The notes under the pieces are model-generated. The model was not told the DNA's origin. It did no database searches and saw only the letters and a list, made by a program, of their open reading frames with translations. From the NCBI GenBank assembly GCA_036346355.1, contig CM070570.1:46701592-46765591 (forward strand): a stretch of 64,000 bases of DNA, read 5' to 3'. This document shows, piece by piece, positions 11,728 to 22,730 of the stretch; within the stretch, counting starts at the first letter, position 1, and each line of letters starts with the position of its first letter. The position numbers and the translations under genes were made by a program. This DNA comes from Rhipidocladum racemiflorum. Its lineage: Eukaryota > Streptophyta > Magnoliopsida > Poales > Poaceae.

Positions 11728-12219
11728 CTAAGGGTCTTCCGCTGACAGGTTGATCTCCGGACTTATCGTCCCTCTCCAAACATACGACTTCAGCTTCCAA
11801 GACAATTTTGCCAAGCGGCGACGGCAAAATAGCCGGTCAAACTGCAGCAGAGAGCCTCGATCCGCCCGGACGCACTCTTCGAGAAGCGGCAGCTGCGCCC
11901 CCTGTGTGACCTCTATGGTTCCCGGGAGCTCGGAGTCCGAATACTGGGGACCGCCGTCGGAGAAAATAAGGCAAAGACGATCAAGGGCGATCGGGTGAAG
12001 ACGGTCGTCAAGGCAGCCTAGATGTCGCTGGCCGACTCCAGGCTCCGGAAGGAGAAGGAGCGCTGGGGAGGACGGCGCCCCGCTCCCCAATTGCTCAGCC
12101 AAGCATGGCGGTTCCCCAGGCTCCGACGATCGCGGCTTGTCGCGCCGCTCGCTCCTCCTCCTCCGCCTCCCGTTCAGCCTCCTGGGCCGACCCGTCGTCG
12201 GCCCACGGGCCGCCGCCAT
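11728..12219 (-). CDS. Antisense ORF in the 3' part of gypsy element 1, function unknown
   Basis: This 163-residue open frame lies on the strand opposite to gag-pol. It starts with a basic stretch rich in Arg (RPRRLNGRRRRRSERR, residues about 12-27). I recognise no domain. Gypsy elements of the Tat lineage often carry an extra, sometimes antisense, ORF between integrase and the 3' LTR, and the position fits, but the match is positional only. The rest of 11050-13250 has no recognised coding sequence. Confidence 0.3.
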   Translation of the reverse strand: MAAARGPTTGRPRRLNGRRRRRSERRDKPRSSEPGEPPCLAEQLGSGAPSSPALLLLPEPGVGQRHLGCLDDRLHPIALDRLCLIFSDGGPQYSDSELPGTIEVTQGAQLPLLEECVRADRGSLLQFDRLFCRRRLAKLSWKLKSYVWRGTISPEINLSAEDP

Positions 12220-13259
12220 AGACGGCCAGCTCGTCGCCCCAACTCCTCCTCATCCTGCACTCGTTGAAGGGAGTCCTGGGCCGATCTCATCGATCGGTGG
12301 GCTCTCATCCTAATGGGAATGAGAGAGCGAGCGACCTATAAAAGCAAGTCATTGCCTCAACGCGTTGCTGAATAAGTCCGTACCACCTTCCGCCTATTTA
12401 TAGGCGATCCGGCCAAACGGCGACGCTACGGGATACCCGCCAAAGATTCATGACGACCGCACCTTTTCAAATCGATGGCGTAGAAGCCGGCGCCGCGCTG
12501 AAGCGACGCTGGGAACCGGCACCGCCACCTCGCTTGAACAAAAACTCGCTACCATAAAGAAAGATAAGTGAGTACCTTCTTCTTGCACACTCGTTATTAC
12601 TCCTTCAAGTGGCGCCGGCGGTAACAAACAAACCGCCCGCCCCACTGGGCTACAAGAGTCCCGCGTGATTGTCACAACCAATCGCCGGGTCCTCCCAAGA
12701 CGCCAAACTTCGACCAAAAAGTACTACGGCCCACGCCCGGCGACTGAAGTAGTGCTTGGCGAAAGAAAGGAAGTGCCCAAGCTGGTCGACCCACGATCGG
12801 TCCGAATGCCTCCCACTGGTTGAGCGCTTCTCGATTTCCCAACTCTCTAACTTTTGTGATACACACACCGACCAATGCCCGACTTCGTGGTCCCTAAAGG
12901 CAAGAGACGGCGATATATCCACCACAAAGAAAATGGGCAAGAGGTGAGGACAAGGCGAGCCCTGGCCGCCCCCTAGTTGGGTCTGGGCGACCCAATCGCC
13001 TTAACTCACGTCCGGGATCACACCTCACGCTCCCGCTGAACCGTCGCCGATTGGTGATACCACCTGCGCCTTGGATCAACGAACGATTCAAGGTCCGTCT
13101 GAGATCGAGTAAGGAAAGATTCTTTATGGATCGCCCCAGCGTGGACGTCGGGCTACACGGATTGTCGCTAGGGGACCCCCGCAGTGGGCCTCTGTGTTCC
13201 ACCGGATCACCCGCTGTAGCCCCGACGAGAGCGGCGCCGAGCCAACGAAGGCAAGCGCT

Positions 13260-13560
13260 GCTTCACCTCCTGGTCCCCACGGACGGGCGTAAAGAAGGCA
13301 CGACCGGCGCCATACGTGTCCGACAGGGCGACACCGCCATCGCGCGTGCTCGACACGGCGCCACGCGTGTCCGCCGTGGCGATTAGCCATCACTGCGCGA
13401 AGTGCACGATGGCGCCACGTGTCCGCTTGCCAGCTCACAAGCGCGCTCGGCGGCTCGACACGGGGCGCCGCGTGTCCGCCAGGGCGACCAGCCTCATGCA
13501 TGGCGGCCGACGGCGTTCGACCCGGGCGCCACGTGGTTCCGCCAGGTAACCGCTGCGCGT
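13260..13560. repeat. GC-rich minisatellite near the 3' LTR of gypsy element 1
   Basis: A degenerate unit of roughly 60 bases built on ggcgccacgtgtccgcc and agggcgac recurs about four to five times. Examples are gacacggcgccacgcgtgtc near 13350, gatggcgccacgtgtccgct near 13410 and gggcgccgcgtgtccgccag near 13465. Short tandem arrays before the 3' LTR are frequent in large grass gypsy elements. Further downstream, ggctc.ggttaca.tccgc occurs twice (about 13838 and 13930). Confidence 0.65.
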
Positions 13561-14070
13561 AACCCGGCGCTTACTGCTCGCTGGCGGTCAGCTACCATCA
13601 TACCAAGGCCCAACCAACAGCGCCACGTGCTCGCGGCCAGCTGGCCGATCGCGCCCGAGCACGACCGCGCCACGCGCTCGCCAGGGCTCCCTTCATGCGA
13701 TGCTCGCCCACGTCGACTCGCTTCTATGGCGCCATCATACCGGCGACGAGGCACAGATATATCTGCGCGATCGGATTCTCGACACCGCGAAAGCAACGAC
13801 TGCAGCGAACCCCGACCGCTCTCCGGCCACTGAGGGCTCGGTTACACTCCGCTTCAAAGGCCACAGACCCGGCCAAGACTCTTCCGATCAAACCGGCGAA
13901 ACCCCCCGAGGCCGCTCCGACCATCGGGGCTCTGGTTACATTCCGCCGAAGGTGTCAAGGCTTCACACTTGACAAGAGACTCGATCAGTAGCCGAGCTAA
14001 TCACGGCATCACAAAGACCGCGAACAAGACCCGGGCACCTCTCCGACCTGCACGGGGCTCGGGGCTGCAC

Positions 14071-14595
14071 TGACGGTACCTGTGCCATGGGTACCTGGGC
14101 CGGCCCGAAGGGCGCTGGTCGAACCAGCTCTGCCGAGGCCAGCCGCCATTTGCCGGAAAAACCGGCCATGACCAAGCCGCCGAAATCCCGAAGAAGAGCA
14201 TTTATTGCAGATCGGGCGCGATTAAATGCTGGATTTAATGGTGACGCAGCGGCTGACAAGTCCCCAACTCGTGATTTACTACAAGCAACCACGCCGACCA
14301 GCAGGGCAAGGAGCCGTCGGCCCCATCAGCCCGCCACTTCGCGTGACTAAGAGCACACTTTTTCTCTTTTCGAATATGTAACCTCCTCCTCGCCTATATA
14401 AAGGGGAGGAGCGAGCATGTAAGACTGACGACAACCAAGGAATCAATACAATCAAACCAACACGAACTGGAGTAGGGACGTTCAGCCCGAACCAGTATAC
14501 ATCTTGTGCTCACCCGAGTAAGCCGTCGAGGAGAGGGAGCGTGCACCCCCCTCTTACCTATACAAATTCATTGGCCGGTGCTCGAAACACCGACA
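14071..14595 (+). repeat. 3' LTR of gypsy element 1
   Basis: The direct copy of 5050-5584, beginning TGACGGTACCTG and ending CGACA. A TATA box (ctatataaagg) lies near 14395. It is followed immediately by ccggg, which repeats tcggg before the left LTR apart from one C/T change. The host sequence beyond it resumes the PMD reading frame. Confidence 0.9.
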
Positions 14596-15400
14596 CCGGG
14601 CAACCCACACAAGATGTGTAGCGACGTTGTCTCCATTTGTGTGCGTGAACATCACACCCCCTAGGAGTCCGAGTAGGTACACTTCGTAGTGTCTGTTCAC
14701 GGTTGCCAGGTCCGCGTCTGCAGGGCAAGCTTGGAACTCTTCCAACTTACGCAACCATGAGAATGACACCCCCTGGTCGCTCCCATGGTACTCCACCCCG
14801 AACCTACAGTTTCATTTAATCATGTCAGGCCTTGAAAATTTTGATTGAGTGAGTGGTGCTGATTAAATGCAATATGTATATGTTACCTGTTCTCTAGGTA
14901 GTGGTGCCATACCACTCGCTCTGGCTTTGCAACAACAAATGGTTGGCCAGCAATAGGAAGCCCTGTAATCAACGCCACATCTCGTAGGGTGATAGTCATC
15001 TCCCCAAGCGGCAGGTGGAAAGTATGCATCTCTGGTCGCCAACGATCAACAAGGGCTGTCAAAAGTGCAGCGTCTAAAGCCGGAAGAGGAGTCCGTCTTC
15101 CACGGCCCATGTTTGCCCCATTCATAAGCTTCGCAAATGGGAGCAGCCCGCAATGTGCAAGTGGGACATCGAATCTGCCGTCAAGAATTTTCACCACGGA
15201 TCCCCTTAGACGCATGGCATGAAGCTGGAGAGGAAGATGGTATATCAGACGGAAAATATTAATGTGCATGAAAACCATGAACTTATGTAGTGTGTCTTAC
15301 AACCTCTTCACGTGCGGCCAATTTCCTGGCCCTATGCTTTGAGTCGATTTGTTCGTAGAGCAACTCTGGCAGTGCCATTTTGGTGGCCGCTTCCCGTTAC
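14596..15400 (-). pseudogene. Plant mobile domain (PMD), N-terminal half, upstream of the gypsy insertion
   Basis: Three exons are readable on the minus strand. Exon 15400-15304 encodes ALPELLYEQIDSKHRARKL. Exon 15224-14887 encodes LRGSVVKILDGRFDVPLAHC, then ALLTALVDRWRPEMHTFHLP and LGEMTITLRDVALITGLPIA. Exon 14803-14596 encodes EYHGSDQGVSFSWL and YEVYLLGLLGGVMFTHTNGD. The introns (15303-15225 and 14886-14804) have GT donors and AG acceptors and keep frame. The text is diagnostic of the PMD: LVDRWRPETHTFHLP-like, GEMT.TL.DV..L.GLP, YLL. In Arabidopsis, PMD proteins such as MAIN and MAIL1 are nuclear and needed for silencing and genome stability; grass PMD genes are often transposon-borne. The domain breaks at the gypsy insertion after THLVWVA and continues at 5044. 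Confidence 0.85.
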
Positions 15401-15528
15401 CTTCAAGAAAAATAAAGACGAGATTACTCCATAAGGAAAAATTTATCATCATCCTATTGAAATAAGAAGGCAACACAATGACATAAAAAAATTTCTCCAT
15501 TTATTTTCGAAATAGCTCAATTGCGACA

Positions 15529-18140
15529 TTAAGCCCTATTAGGGCATGCTCTGCGGTCATGGCCCGGCTGCCTGCATTTTCCACAAAGCCGCAGACCAAC
15601 ACCACCTTGTGAAGCATCCATGTCGCCCCTAAGTCGCGATGACGATGGCCTTCCTGGTTGATCCCGCTTCGTCGAAGGGAACGGATGCCACGTACAGGGG
15701 GCCACCATGTCCCTGTAACTACGATCGCCAAAGTTTCTCATTTTTGGCTGCCACGTGTTTCGTATAGCTTGCATTCTGTAGTACGGGGACACAAACTGGG
15801 CTCCCGTGTTGCCACCAAGCTGACGACAGGCGGCAAGCACGTGGGAGCACGGAATATGCTCCAGACGGGGCTTGTTACAAGTGCAATGAGCCTTGTCCGC
15901 TCCAATCCAACACGTTTGGACGGTGTCGCCCGCGATATACCCCGAGGCATATTTCCTCCTACATGAAATCTTGAATTCGTTCCGCACGGGATCGAACAAC
16001 TGCGCCAAGTGAAATTGTGCCTTCAAGCGGCGCTTCTCTAGAAGAGCTTCGACACGCGGTGCAAATGTGGACTCCGATTGTTCTGCTGCACGGCCACGAT
16101 CTCGGAAGTACTCCATGGTCCGATAAAAAGTGAGCTCAATTATTGAGCATATGGGCAGCCCACGGACCCCTCTCAGAACGTTGTTGTACGACTCAGCGAT
16201 GTTCGTGGTCATCACCATGTAACTGAAAATGCAGTCACACTTCAATTAGAGAACGGGAAATATTCGGGTATATAATAGAATATTACTTCTTACCGTGCGC
16301 CGTGCGTGTCGTGTGCCAGTGCCCATCTCTCCGCCGGTTTGCCGGCGATCCATCGCGTGAACGTAGTATTACGCCGCATGAAACTCCTTGACCACCAACA
16401 ACTGGGAGGTTTGTTGCTCCCGACCGCCACTAACTTCCTCGTCGTTCGTTCAACTGTGCAAATATTGCTTGAACATACGCACTTGGTTCTCGCATGCACA
16501 TAATCTTGAACCGCTTCACCATGCTGCGATTCTTGTATGCGGTGTACAAGTTTGCACCTAGGTGTCGCATGCACCACCGGCATTCCACATCAGGCCAGGC
16601 ACACGAAGGGTCCCTCCCCTTCATAACCTCGAGCATGCAACAGCCCAAAGATTGCGATCGAAACGACGACACCCCGAGCCTATTCGACCACCTTGGTCTT
16701 CACGAACCGCATGAACCAAAGCCAACTATCGTTGTTCTCGCTCTCTACAATCGTAAAGGCAACTGGACTATTTGATTGTTTCGCTGCCAGCTAGGCGGTG
16801 AGAAGAGTCCCCTGGTACTTCCTGGCTTAGGAACGTGCCATCCACACATACCACAGGCGGCAATGCCTAAATGCTTCGATGCCTTTGTGAAAATGCCCAA
16901 AGAAAGCCTCATAAGGAATTGGTGACCTTCAAAGAACAGATCCATTCTCTAGCAAAGACAGTCGTTGGTCAATGCCCCATTCTGTGCCTGGGTTGGTCTG
17001 TGCTATCTGGCGCAGAAGGCGAGGAGCCCAGTTGTAGGACTCTTTGAATGACCCGAATAACATCGTTAGGGCCTTCTGTTTTGCTCGCCACGCCAGATGG
17101 TACGGGATTACCATCCCGTATTTGCTCTGCATCTGGGCAATTATGGACTTTGGTGCTAGTTTGATGTCAGCTTCGACGACTCCAAGGATTTCCTGGGCTA
17201 TGAATTTGGCATCCATGGAATTGTTTATGCTCATCACCAACTCGGCGCAACAGGTGTGCCCCGTGTAGCGTGTAATGACAAACTGGCTCTCGTTCTTTGA
17301 TCGGAATGCCCGCATACCTGCAGACGGGCATTGTCCGATCTTAACGCATTTAACCTCATAGACATTCGGCCCTGACTTTTTTACATAGTGCTGACGCCGG
17401 GTCATGATGGCGTAGCTGCTAATGAAGTGCACCACCTCGCTTTTAGTGGGGAAGACTGTTCTAGCCGTATGTCGCGGCCTGCAGTCTGGGACACTGGAAA
17501 TATGTGAGTAATCAGCAATTACGCATTGATCCGCATCTAATTGGCGGAAAGACGCGACAGCAGACCCCACATCATCCTCACCATCCTCTATGCCTTCACC
17601 CGTGGCGTCAAGGCCTTCATCATCCATGACCTCCACATCGACCTCCTCTTCGACCACATTAACCCTGTGCTCTCCCCCCACTCTCCTCACTTACGTAGTA
17701 TGACCCCTAGATGACCCTCCCACCTCTAACGTGTTACCGGCAATACCAATGTCGCCTCTCTACAGCACCGACGAGGTTGCCCGGTGCCTTCCTCCTACTT
17801 TGATTGACGTGGTACCATCTCGGCCAGACACACCAATCTGAAAAGATTCATCCACGGCCTTTGCAACGTAAAGGTCCCAGGAACTTCTGTTTCGAAGCTC
17901 CCACAGGTTGCACACTACTTGTCCGGTGTTCGGCACCAAACGGGGCCGAACCGCTTGTAGGCGCAGTTTATATCTTCTCCGGTCAATAGCTAATGTTTGA
18001 GCTACTATCCCTATTAGGTCTTTAGGTCCAATAGGAAGATCTATTGCGGCCTGCGTGCGCTTACAGCTCTGCATGCTAACAAAAGGTCCGCGCACTTCTG
18101 TGGGAGCATCTCCATAGTAAATATGCAGTGTTGTAGCCAT
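15529..18140 (-). pseudogene. MURA-type transposase of a Mutator-like element (MULE)
   Basis: The gene starts at 18140 with MATTLHIYYGDAPTEVRGPF. An in-frame TAG at 17760 and a TAA near 17697 interrupt an acidic linker (VVEEEVDVEVMDDEGLD). The MuDR DNA-binding region follows (FPTKSEVVHFISSYAI, then KCVKIGQCPS), then the DDE core: VCVDGTFL near 16845 and ESEND.SWLWFM near 16720, shifted between frames. DVECRWCMRHLGANLYTAYK (about 16600-16540) follows. A 71-bp intron (16293-16223) joins HDTHGAR to YMVMTTNIAESYN. The end has a SWIM zinc finger (CTCNKPRLEHIPCSHVLAAC) and a zinc knuckle (CGKCRQPGHDRRACPNRA), then TAA. The order is that of a full-length MULE transposase, which cuts and inserts DNA in the nucleus. 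Stops and frameshifts make it inactive. The PMD gene follows on the same strand 130 bp downstream. Confidence 0.88.
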
Positions 18141-18389
18141 CGAAATCTGTCAATGCGTTATTAAATTTAGTTGTGTCATTTAGTAATACTTGGTACCATG
18201 CAGAACAAAAGTGTATTATTATGTACGCCATTATTTCATAAAAAAATACATTTATTAAATTTGAGCATTTAGTGCCGTTCTGATGTTCATCACGCAAACC
18301 CTTTTTTGTACTCCACGTTCGTGGGTCATTTCAACTCCATAATTTTCCAAACTTTTAAAATAAATTAAGGGATAAGTTCTTCACATTAC

Positions 18390-19020
18390 TCTTTGACGAG
18401 TACAATTTTTTCGGTTTTGATTTTTGTAAGGGTTTAGATGGACATATTATTTTTTAAAAGTTTTACTGGAAGTTTGAATCTACATGATAGTTTTACCATA
18501 TAAATTTTAGCCTAAACTTATTTACGGTTATTTTATAACAATTCTAACATTACATGCTGCACAGTATAATTTATTCGGTTTTTCATTTTTCTAAGGGTCT
18601 AGATGGACATATTAATTTTTGAAATTTTTACTGGAAGTTTGTATCTACATGATAGTTTTACCATAAAAAGTTTAGCCTCAAATTATTTATTTTTATTTTA
18701 TAACAATTCTAACATTACCTACTGCACAGTACAATTTTTTCGGTTTTTGATTTTTCTAAGGGTCTATATGGACATATTAATTTTTGCAATTTTTACTGGA
18801 AGTGTGGATCTACATGATAGTTTTACCATAAAACTTTTACCCTAAAATTATTTATGATTATTTTATAAAAATTATAACATTACCTGCTGCATAGTACAAT
18901 TTTTTCGGTTTTTTATTTTTGTAAGGGTTTAGATGGACATATTAATTTTTGAAAGTTTTACTGGAAGTGTGAATATACATTATAGTTTCACCATAAAAAT
19001 TTTAGCACGAGAATCACATG
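18390..19020. repeat. AT-rich tandem array, about 165-bp unit, four copies
   Basis: The phrase agggt.tagatggacatatta recurs at about 18438, 18603, 18768 and 18932, a period close to 165. Each copy is followed by ttttactggaagtgtg.at.tacat and gttttaccataaaa. A fifth partial copy lies at about 20525-20650. The array starts about 250 bases upstream of the MURA start codon, so it may be subterminal or promoter DNA of the MULE. Bases 18141-18390 hold no recognised feature. Confidence 0.8.
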
Positions 19021-19184
19021 ATTTATTTTCTTACAATTCTTTTACTACTTTTTCCAGAATTTGAAAACTGCAATGATTAAGTGAAAAAAAATAGCTAAAC
19101 TACTTCTTAATTTTTTAAAAATTTACTAACTTAGGATAATGGTAATAACTACTTATAGTAAAAATTTCGAGGCCTAGAGTTCTG

Positions 19185-21060
19185 TCCATAATTCTCCATA
19201 ATTCTATTACAATTTAGGTCAGCTTTAACTTTTACTCCCAAAAAATTAATCACTACATGGTTTAATGATGTTCACACTGTTTTTGACCATCCTAGGTCTT
19301 CATCCAGGGTACTTTAGGGTTAGACATAATTTACTAAGGTAATTCTTTTTATTTTACCGTTTTACCATTTCTTATTTTCTCGTTTTCCTTGCTTTTATCT
19401 ATTCCAACAATCATTTGCTTCGTCCAACAATTCAATAAATGCATGCAATATCATAAAATACAGCAAACAAATTATTTCATATTTTAATATTCGATTATAA
19501 GCTTTTTATTAAATTGACGATGTTACAACACATCACGAATATGAAAACATCGATACAAAGACAAACTAAAAAAACCCATTCACACCACCTAACAAGTCGA
19601 CAACACTCCTTCTACATTTTATCCTTGTACACTACACCTCGTAAACACCGTCTTACCATTTTACCATTTTACCATTTCTTATTTTCACTATTCCAACAAT
19701 CATTTCAATGTCCAACAATTAAATAAATGCACGCAAAATATTAAGATACATCAAACAAATGATTTCATATTTTAATATTTGATTATAACCTTTTTATTAA
19801 TTTGAGGGAGGATGTTACAACACAGTACGAATAATAAAACATCGTATACAAGACAAAGTAAAAAACATATTCACACCACCTAACAGGTTGACATCCCTAC
19901 AATAATTTTTTCCTTTTTACAGTACACATCGTAAACACCGTACAAATTAATTACGTTAAATTTTATACATTTCAGTAAAGACCAAACAAAAATTAATAGC
20001 ATGTAATACTACGTACCACTCAACCACCTTCTCTTATCATCAAACAACGCACTGTGCTTATCATCTAGCATACCATTTCATCACTAATTACTATGCTTGT
20101 GGTACATCAAACAATAACCATTTTCAGTAAACAACCAACTAAATTTAATAGCATCAAATTTAACAATTTAAATTATTTCTACACATTTAACCGTTGCTAC
20201 AATAATTCTTGACTTCCACTACAATGCGCACCGTCAAACTTATGTACATAAATTTATATAATCATTAGCAAATAAACATGTTTTTTTAATGACATGAAAT
20301 AATAACAAGTTGTTAAACACAAAGATTAAATTACCTTCACAGCACCGAACAGATCGACACTCCTACAATAAGTCCTTGCCTCGTCCACCAGAGCACCTTG
20401 CAATTTATTTACATTCAAATATTAATTTTTGTATGCACCAGCCACTGAAAGAAAGGCATGCAATATTATGAAGCTCAATAAAAACCTACTTATCAACAGG
20501 TTGCACTACAACAATTATTGCCTTTCACTACAGCTCGTAATTTTTGAAATTTTTACTGGAAGTGTGAATCTATATGATAGTTTTACCATAAAAATTTTAC
20601 TCTAAAATTATTTTTGATTATTTTATAACAATTCTAACATTACCTGCTGCACAGTTCAATTTTAACAATTCTATTACTATTTAGGTCAGCTTTAACTTTT
20701 ACTCCCAAAAAATTAATCACTTCATGGTTTAATGATGTTCACATTGTTTTTTACCATCCTAGGTCATCCAGGGTACTTTAGGGTTAGACATAATTTACTA
20801 AGGTAATTCTTTTTAGTTTACCATTTTCCCATTTCTTATTTTCTCTTTGTCCTTGATTTTCTCTGTTCCAACAATCATTTAATCGTCCAATAATTCATTA
20901 CATGCACGTAAAATCATAAAATACAGCAAACAAATGATTTCATATTTTAATATTCGATTTTTAACATTTTTATTAATTTAAGGATGTTACAACACAGCAC
21001 AAACTAAAAAACACATTCACACCACCTATCAGGTTGACATCCCTACAATTAATTTTATCG
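19185..21060. repeat. Two diverged direct copies of a 350-bp AT-rich segment
   Basis: The segment from 19200 (ttaggtcagctttaactttt, then actttagggttagacataat, then catattttaatattcgatt) reappears at about 20665-20995 with scattered changes and small indels, about 1.47 kb further on. A less complete version of its end lies at 19760-19900. The intervening DNA is AT-rich without recognised genes. Confidence 0.7.
20335..20396 (-). other. Exon-like 62-bp module, copy 1
   Basis: On the minus strand the module is flanked by ttgcaag before and gtaattta after, that is a possible AG acceptor and GT donor. Two bases followed by 20 open codons read ALVDEARTYCRS, then VDLFGAVK. I do not recognise the peptide. 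The other two copies (21296-21357, 21629-21690) have exactly the same length and splice-like borders. The upstream gene start could be the TATA region near 22720. Confidence 0.45.
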
Positions 21061-21295
21061 CTAACTATTTCCCTTGTGCTACATCAAACAAAACATAATG
21101 GACACCACATGCCCATTAACCTATTTTTTAATGACATGAAATAATAACCATTTATCACTAACTACATGCCCTACAATAAATTTTATCACTAACTACTTTC
21201 CTAGTGTACGTAAATTTACATAATCATTACCAAATTAACCTATTTTTTAATATCATGAAATAAAAACAACATGTACAACACAAACATTAAATTAC

Positions 21296-21357
21296 CTTAA
21301 CAGCACCGAACAGATCGACGCTCCTACAATAAGTCCTTGCCTCGTCCACCAAAGCAC
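21296..21357 (-). other. Exon-like 62-bp module, copy 2
   Basis: Same borders and length as copy 1. Compared with copy 1 it changes CTG to TTG (Leu), AGT to AGC (Ser) and GTG to GTT (Val), all synonymous in the proposed frame. The peptide is therefore identical (ALVDEARTYCRS..). The same-frame match and the intact gtaattta donor support a real exon unit. Confidence 0.45.
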
Positions 21358-21628
21358 CTTGCAATTTATTTACATTAAAATATAATGTTATTTACGTACC
21401 AACCACTTAAAGTAATGCATGCAATACTATGTAGCTCAATAAAAACCTAGGTCACCTATATCAAATATAACGATGGTACATATTACTATACGATTAATAA
21501 CCGTGCTAAAACAATTTCTTCTGAACACCCTACTACAACAATTCTTGCCTTTCACTACACTCGTTTATTTAAAAAATTAATAATGACGTTTTCTAATAAC
21601 AGGGTGTACAACACAAAGATTAAATTAC

Positions 21629-21690
21629 CTTCACAGCACCGAACAGATCGACGCTCCTACAATAAGTCCTTGCCTCGTCCGCCAAAGCAC
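21629..21690 (-). other. Exon-like 62-bp module, copy 3
   Basis: Lies exactly 333 bases beyond copy 2 and is part of a tandem duplication that also includes flanking AT-rich DNA (gctcaataaaaacctag and tataacgatggtac recur). Its peptide begins ALADEARTYCRS, one Val-to-Ala change from the other two, and it keeps both splice-like borders. Confidence 0.45.
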
Positions 21691-21879
21691 CTTGCAATTT
21701 ATTTATGTAAAAATATTAATTTATGTATGTACCAACCTCTGAAAGTAATGCATGCAATACGATGAAGCTCAATAAAAACCTAGCTCACCTCTATCAAATA
21801 TAACGATGGTACGTATTACTACGGGATTAATAACTGTGGTAAAATAATTTCTTATCAACACCCCTACTACAACAAATAT

Positions 21880-22640
21880 GCATGTTCATTTCAAAAGTAA
21901 TAATCACCTTCCATTTTATTGACATAAAATAATTTCGTAATTTCGTAATTACCAAATATGCATGTTCATTTCAAAAATAATAATAATGACGTTTTCTAAA
22001 CAAAGTAAAATAATAATAATGTCCTAATTACCAAACGGTGAATATTACAAAAAGTTATTTTAAACAAAGAAAATTACATCTGGGCTAACACGTGTCATAT
22101 CTATGTGAACATGTTTTTTGCAATTGAACTATAAGAACTGGTGTTCCAAGTTGATCCTATGTTCATATAAATGAGGCTTATGGATGATTGGTGAATATAA
22201 TAGCGATCTACCATTTCGATGCAAAGAATGAGCATAATGCAAAATTATCAGCTTGAAAAGGAATATTCATAACTTACAAAGGAGCACAGCTATTAATGTT
22301 GTTTCTTACTAAGCAGTAAATAAAATTCAAACGGTGTCTAACAGGTTGTAGGGGAACATCGTGTAGAGTAGCAAAAATATGCTCGATTAAAAACTATTGT
22401 CAATCTAGATAATACTACTTTTCTATACTTGAAATTAAGGATGGCTCCCCCTAACTAATCTTTATTCTTTCCCAGTACCCCATTAAAAGAACCAACAGTG
22501 AAAACTTATTCACAAAAACTTATTCACAGAGTAGAGTAAGAACAACAGCGATGTGGTGTCCATATCGTTGCACCTAACAGTTTATTTACATAACATAATA
22601 CAATAATTAGCAAATGTATGTTACATAGAATAAACTGAGA
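21880..22640. other. AT-rich DNA, no gene recognised
   Basis: Contains short direct repeats such as accaaatatgcatgttcatttcaaaa (about 21873 and 21951) and aataataatgacgttttcta (also near 21580). Frames are short. It could be intron or upstream DNA of a minus-strand transcription unit starting near 22700. Confidence 0.3.
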
Positions 22641-22730
22641 GAGAGCACCTCAGAGAGTGTACCTGACAGAGCGGAGTGCGAGTGATGAGAGAGCAGGAGC
22701 GTTGCCTCCAGCAACATCCTCTTATATAGA
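22640..22730 (-). promoter_or_regulatory. Putative minus-strand promoter, leader exon and splice donor
   Basis: On the minus strand ctatataagag (about 22727-22717) is a good TATA box. It is followed by a C/T-rich leader (gctcctgctctctcatcact) and a consensus-like donor ctgtcag|gtacact at about 22664. The next minus-strand features are the exon-like modules at 21.7-20.3 kb and the MULE gene at 18.1 kb. No cDNA evidence is available; this is pattern-based. Confidence 0.4.

Larger units (their letters stand above)
5050..14595 (+). mobile_element. Ty3/gypsy LTR retrotransposon inserted in the PMD gene
   Basis: Two LTRs (5050-5584 and 14071-14595) bound 8.5 kb of internal DNA. The LTRs begin TGAC; the right one ends CGACA while the left ends GGCG at the matching place. 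Flanking five-base sequences are tcggg (5045-5049) and ccggg (14596-14600), a target duplication with one transition at a CpG. A primer-binding site follows the left LTR at 5587. The internal order is gag, protease, reverse transcriptase, RNase H and integrase on the plus strand, which defines the Ty3/gypsy class. All coding parts are broken by frameshifts and the LTRs differ by many substitutions and indels, so the insertion is old. A long non-coding 3' part with an antisense ORF and a minisatellite resembles the Tat/RIRE2-like lineage, but that placement is inference. Confidence 0.92.

Noticed and set aside
18390..22640. CRISPR-like array from regularly spaced repeats
   Set aside because: The organism is a plant; units are long, AT-rich and diverged, without short identical repeats and unique spacers.
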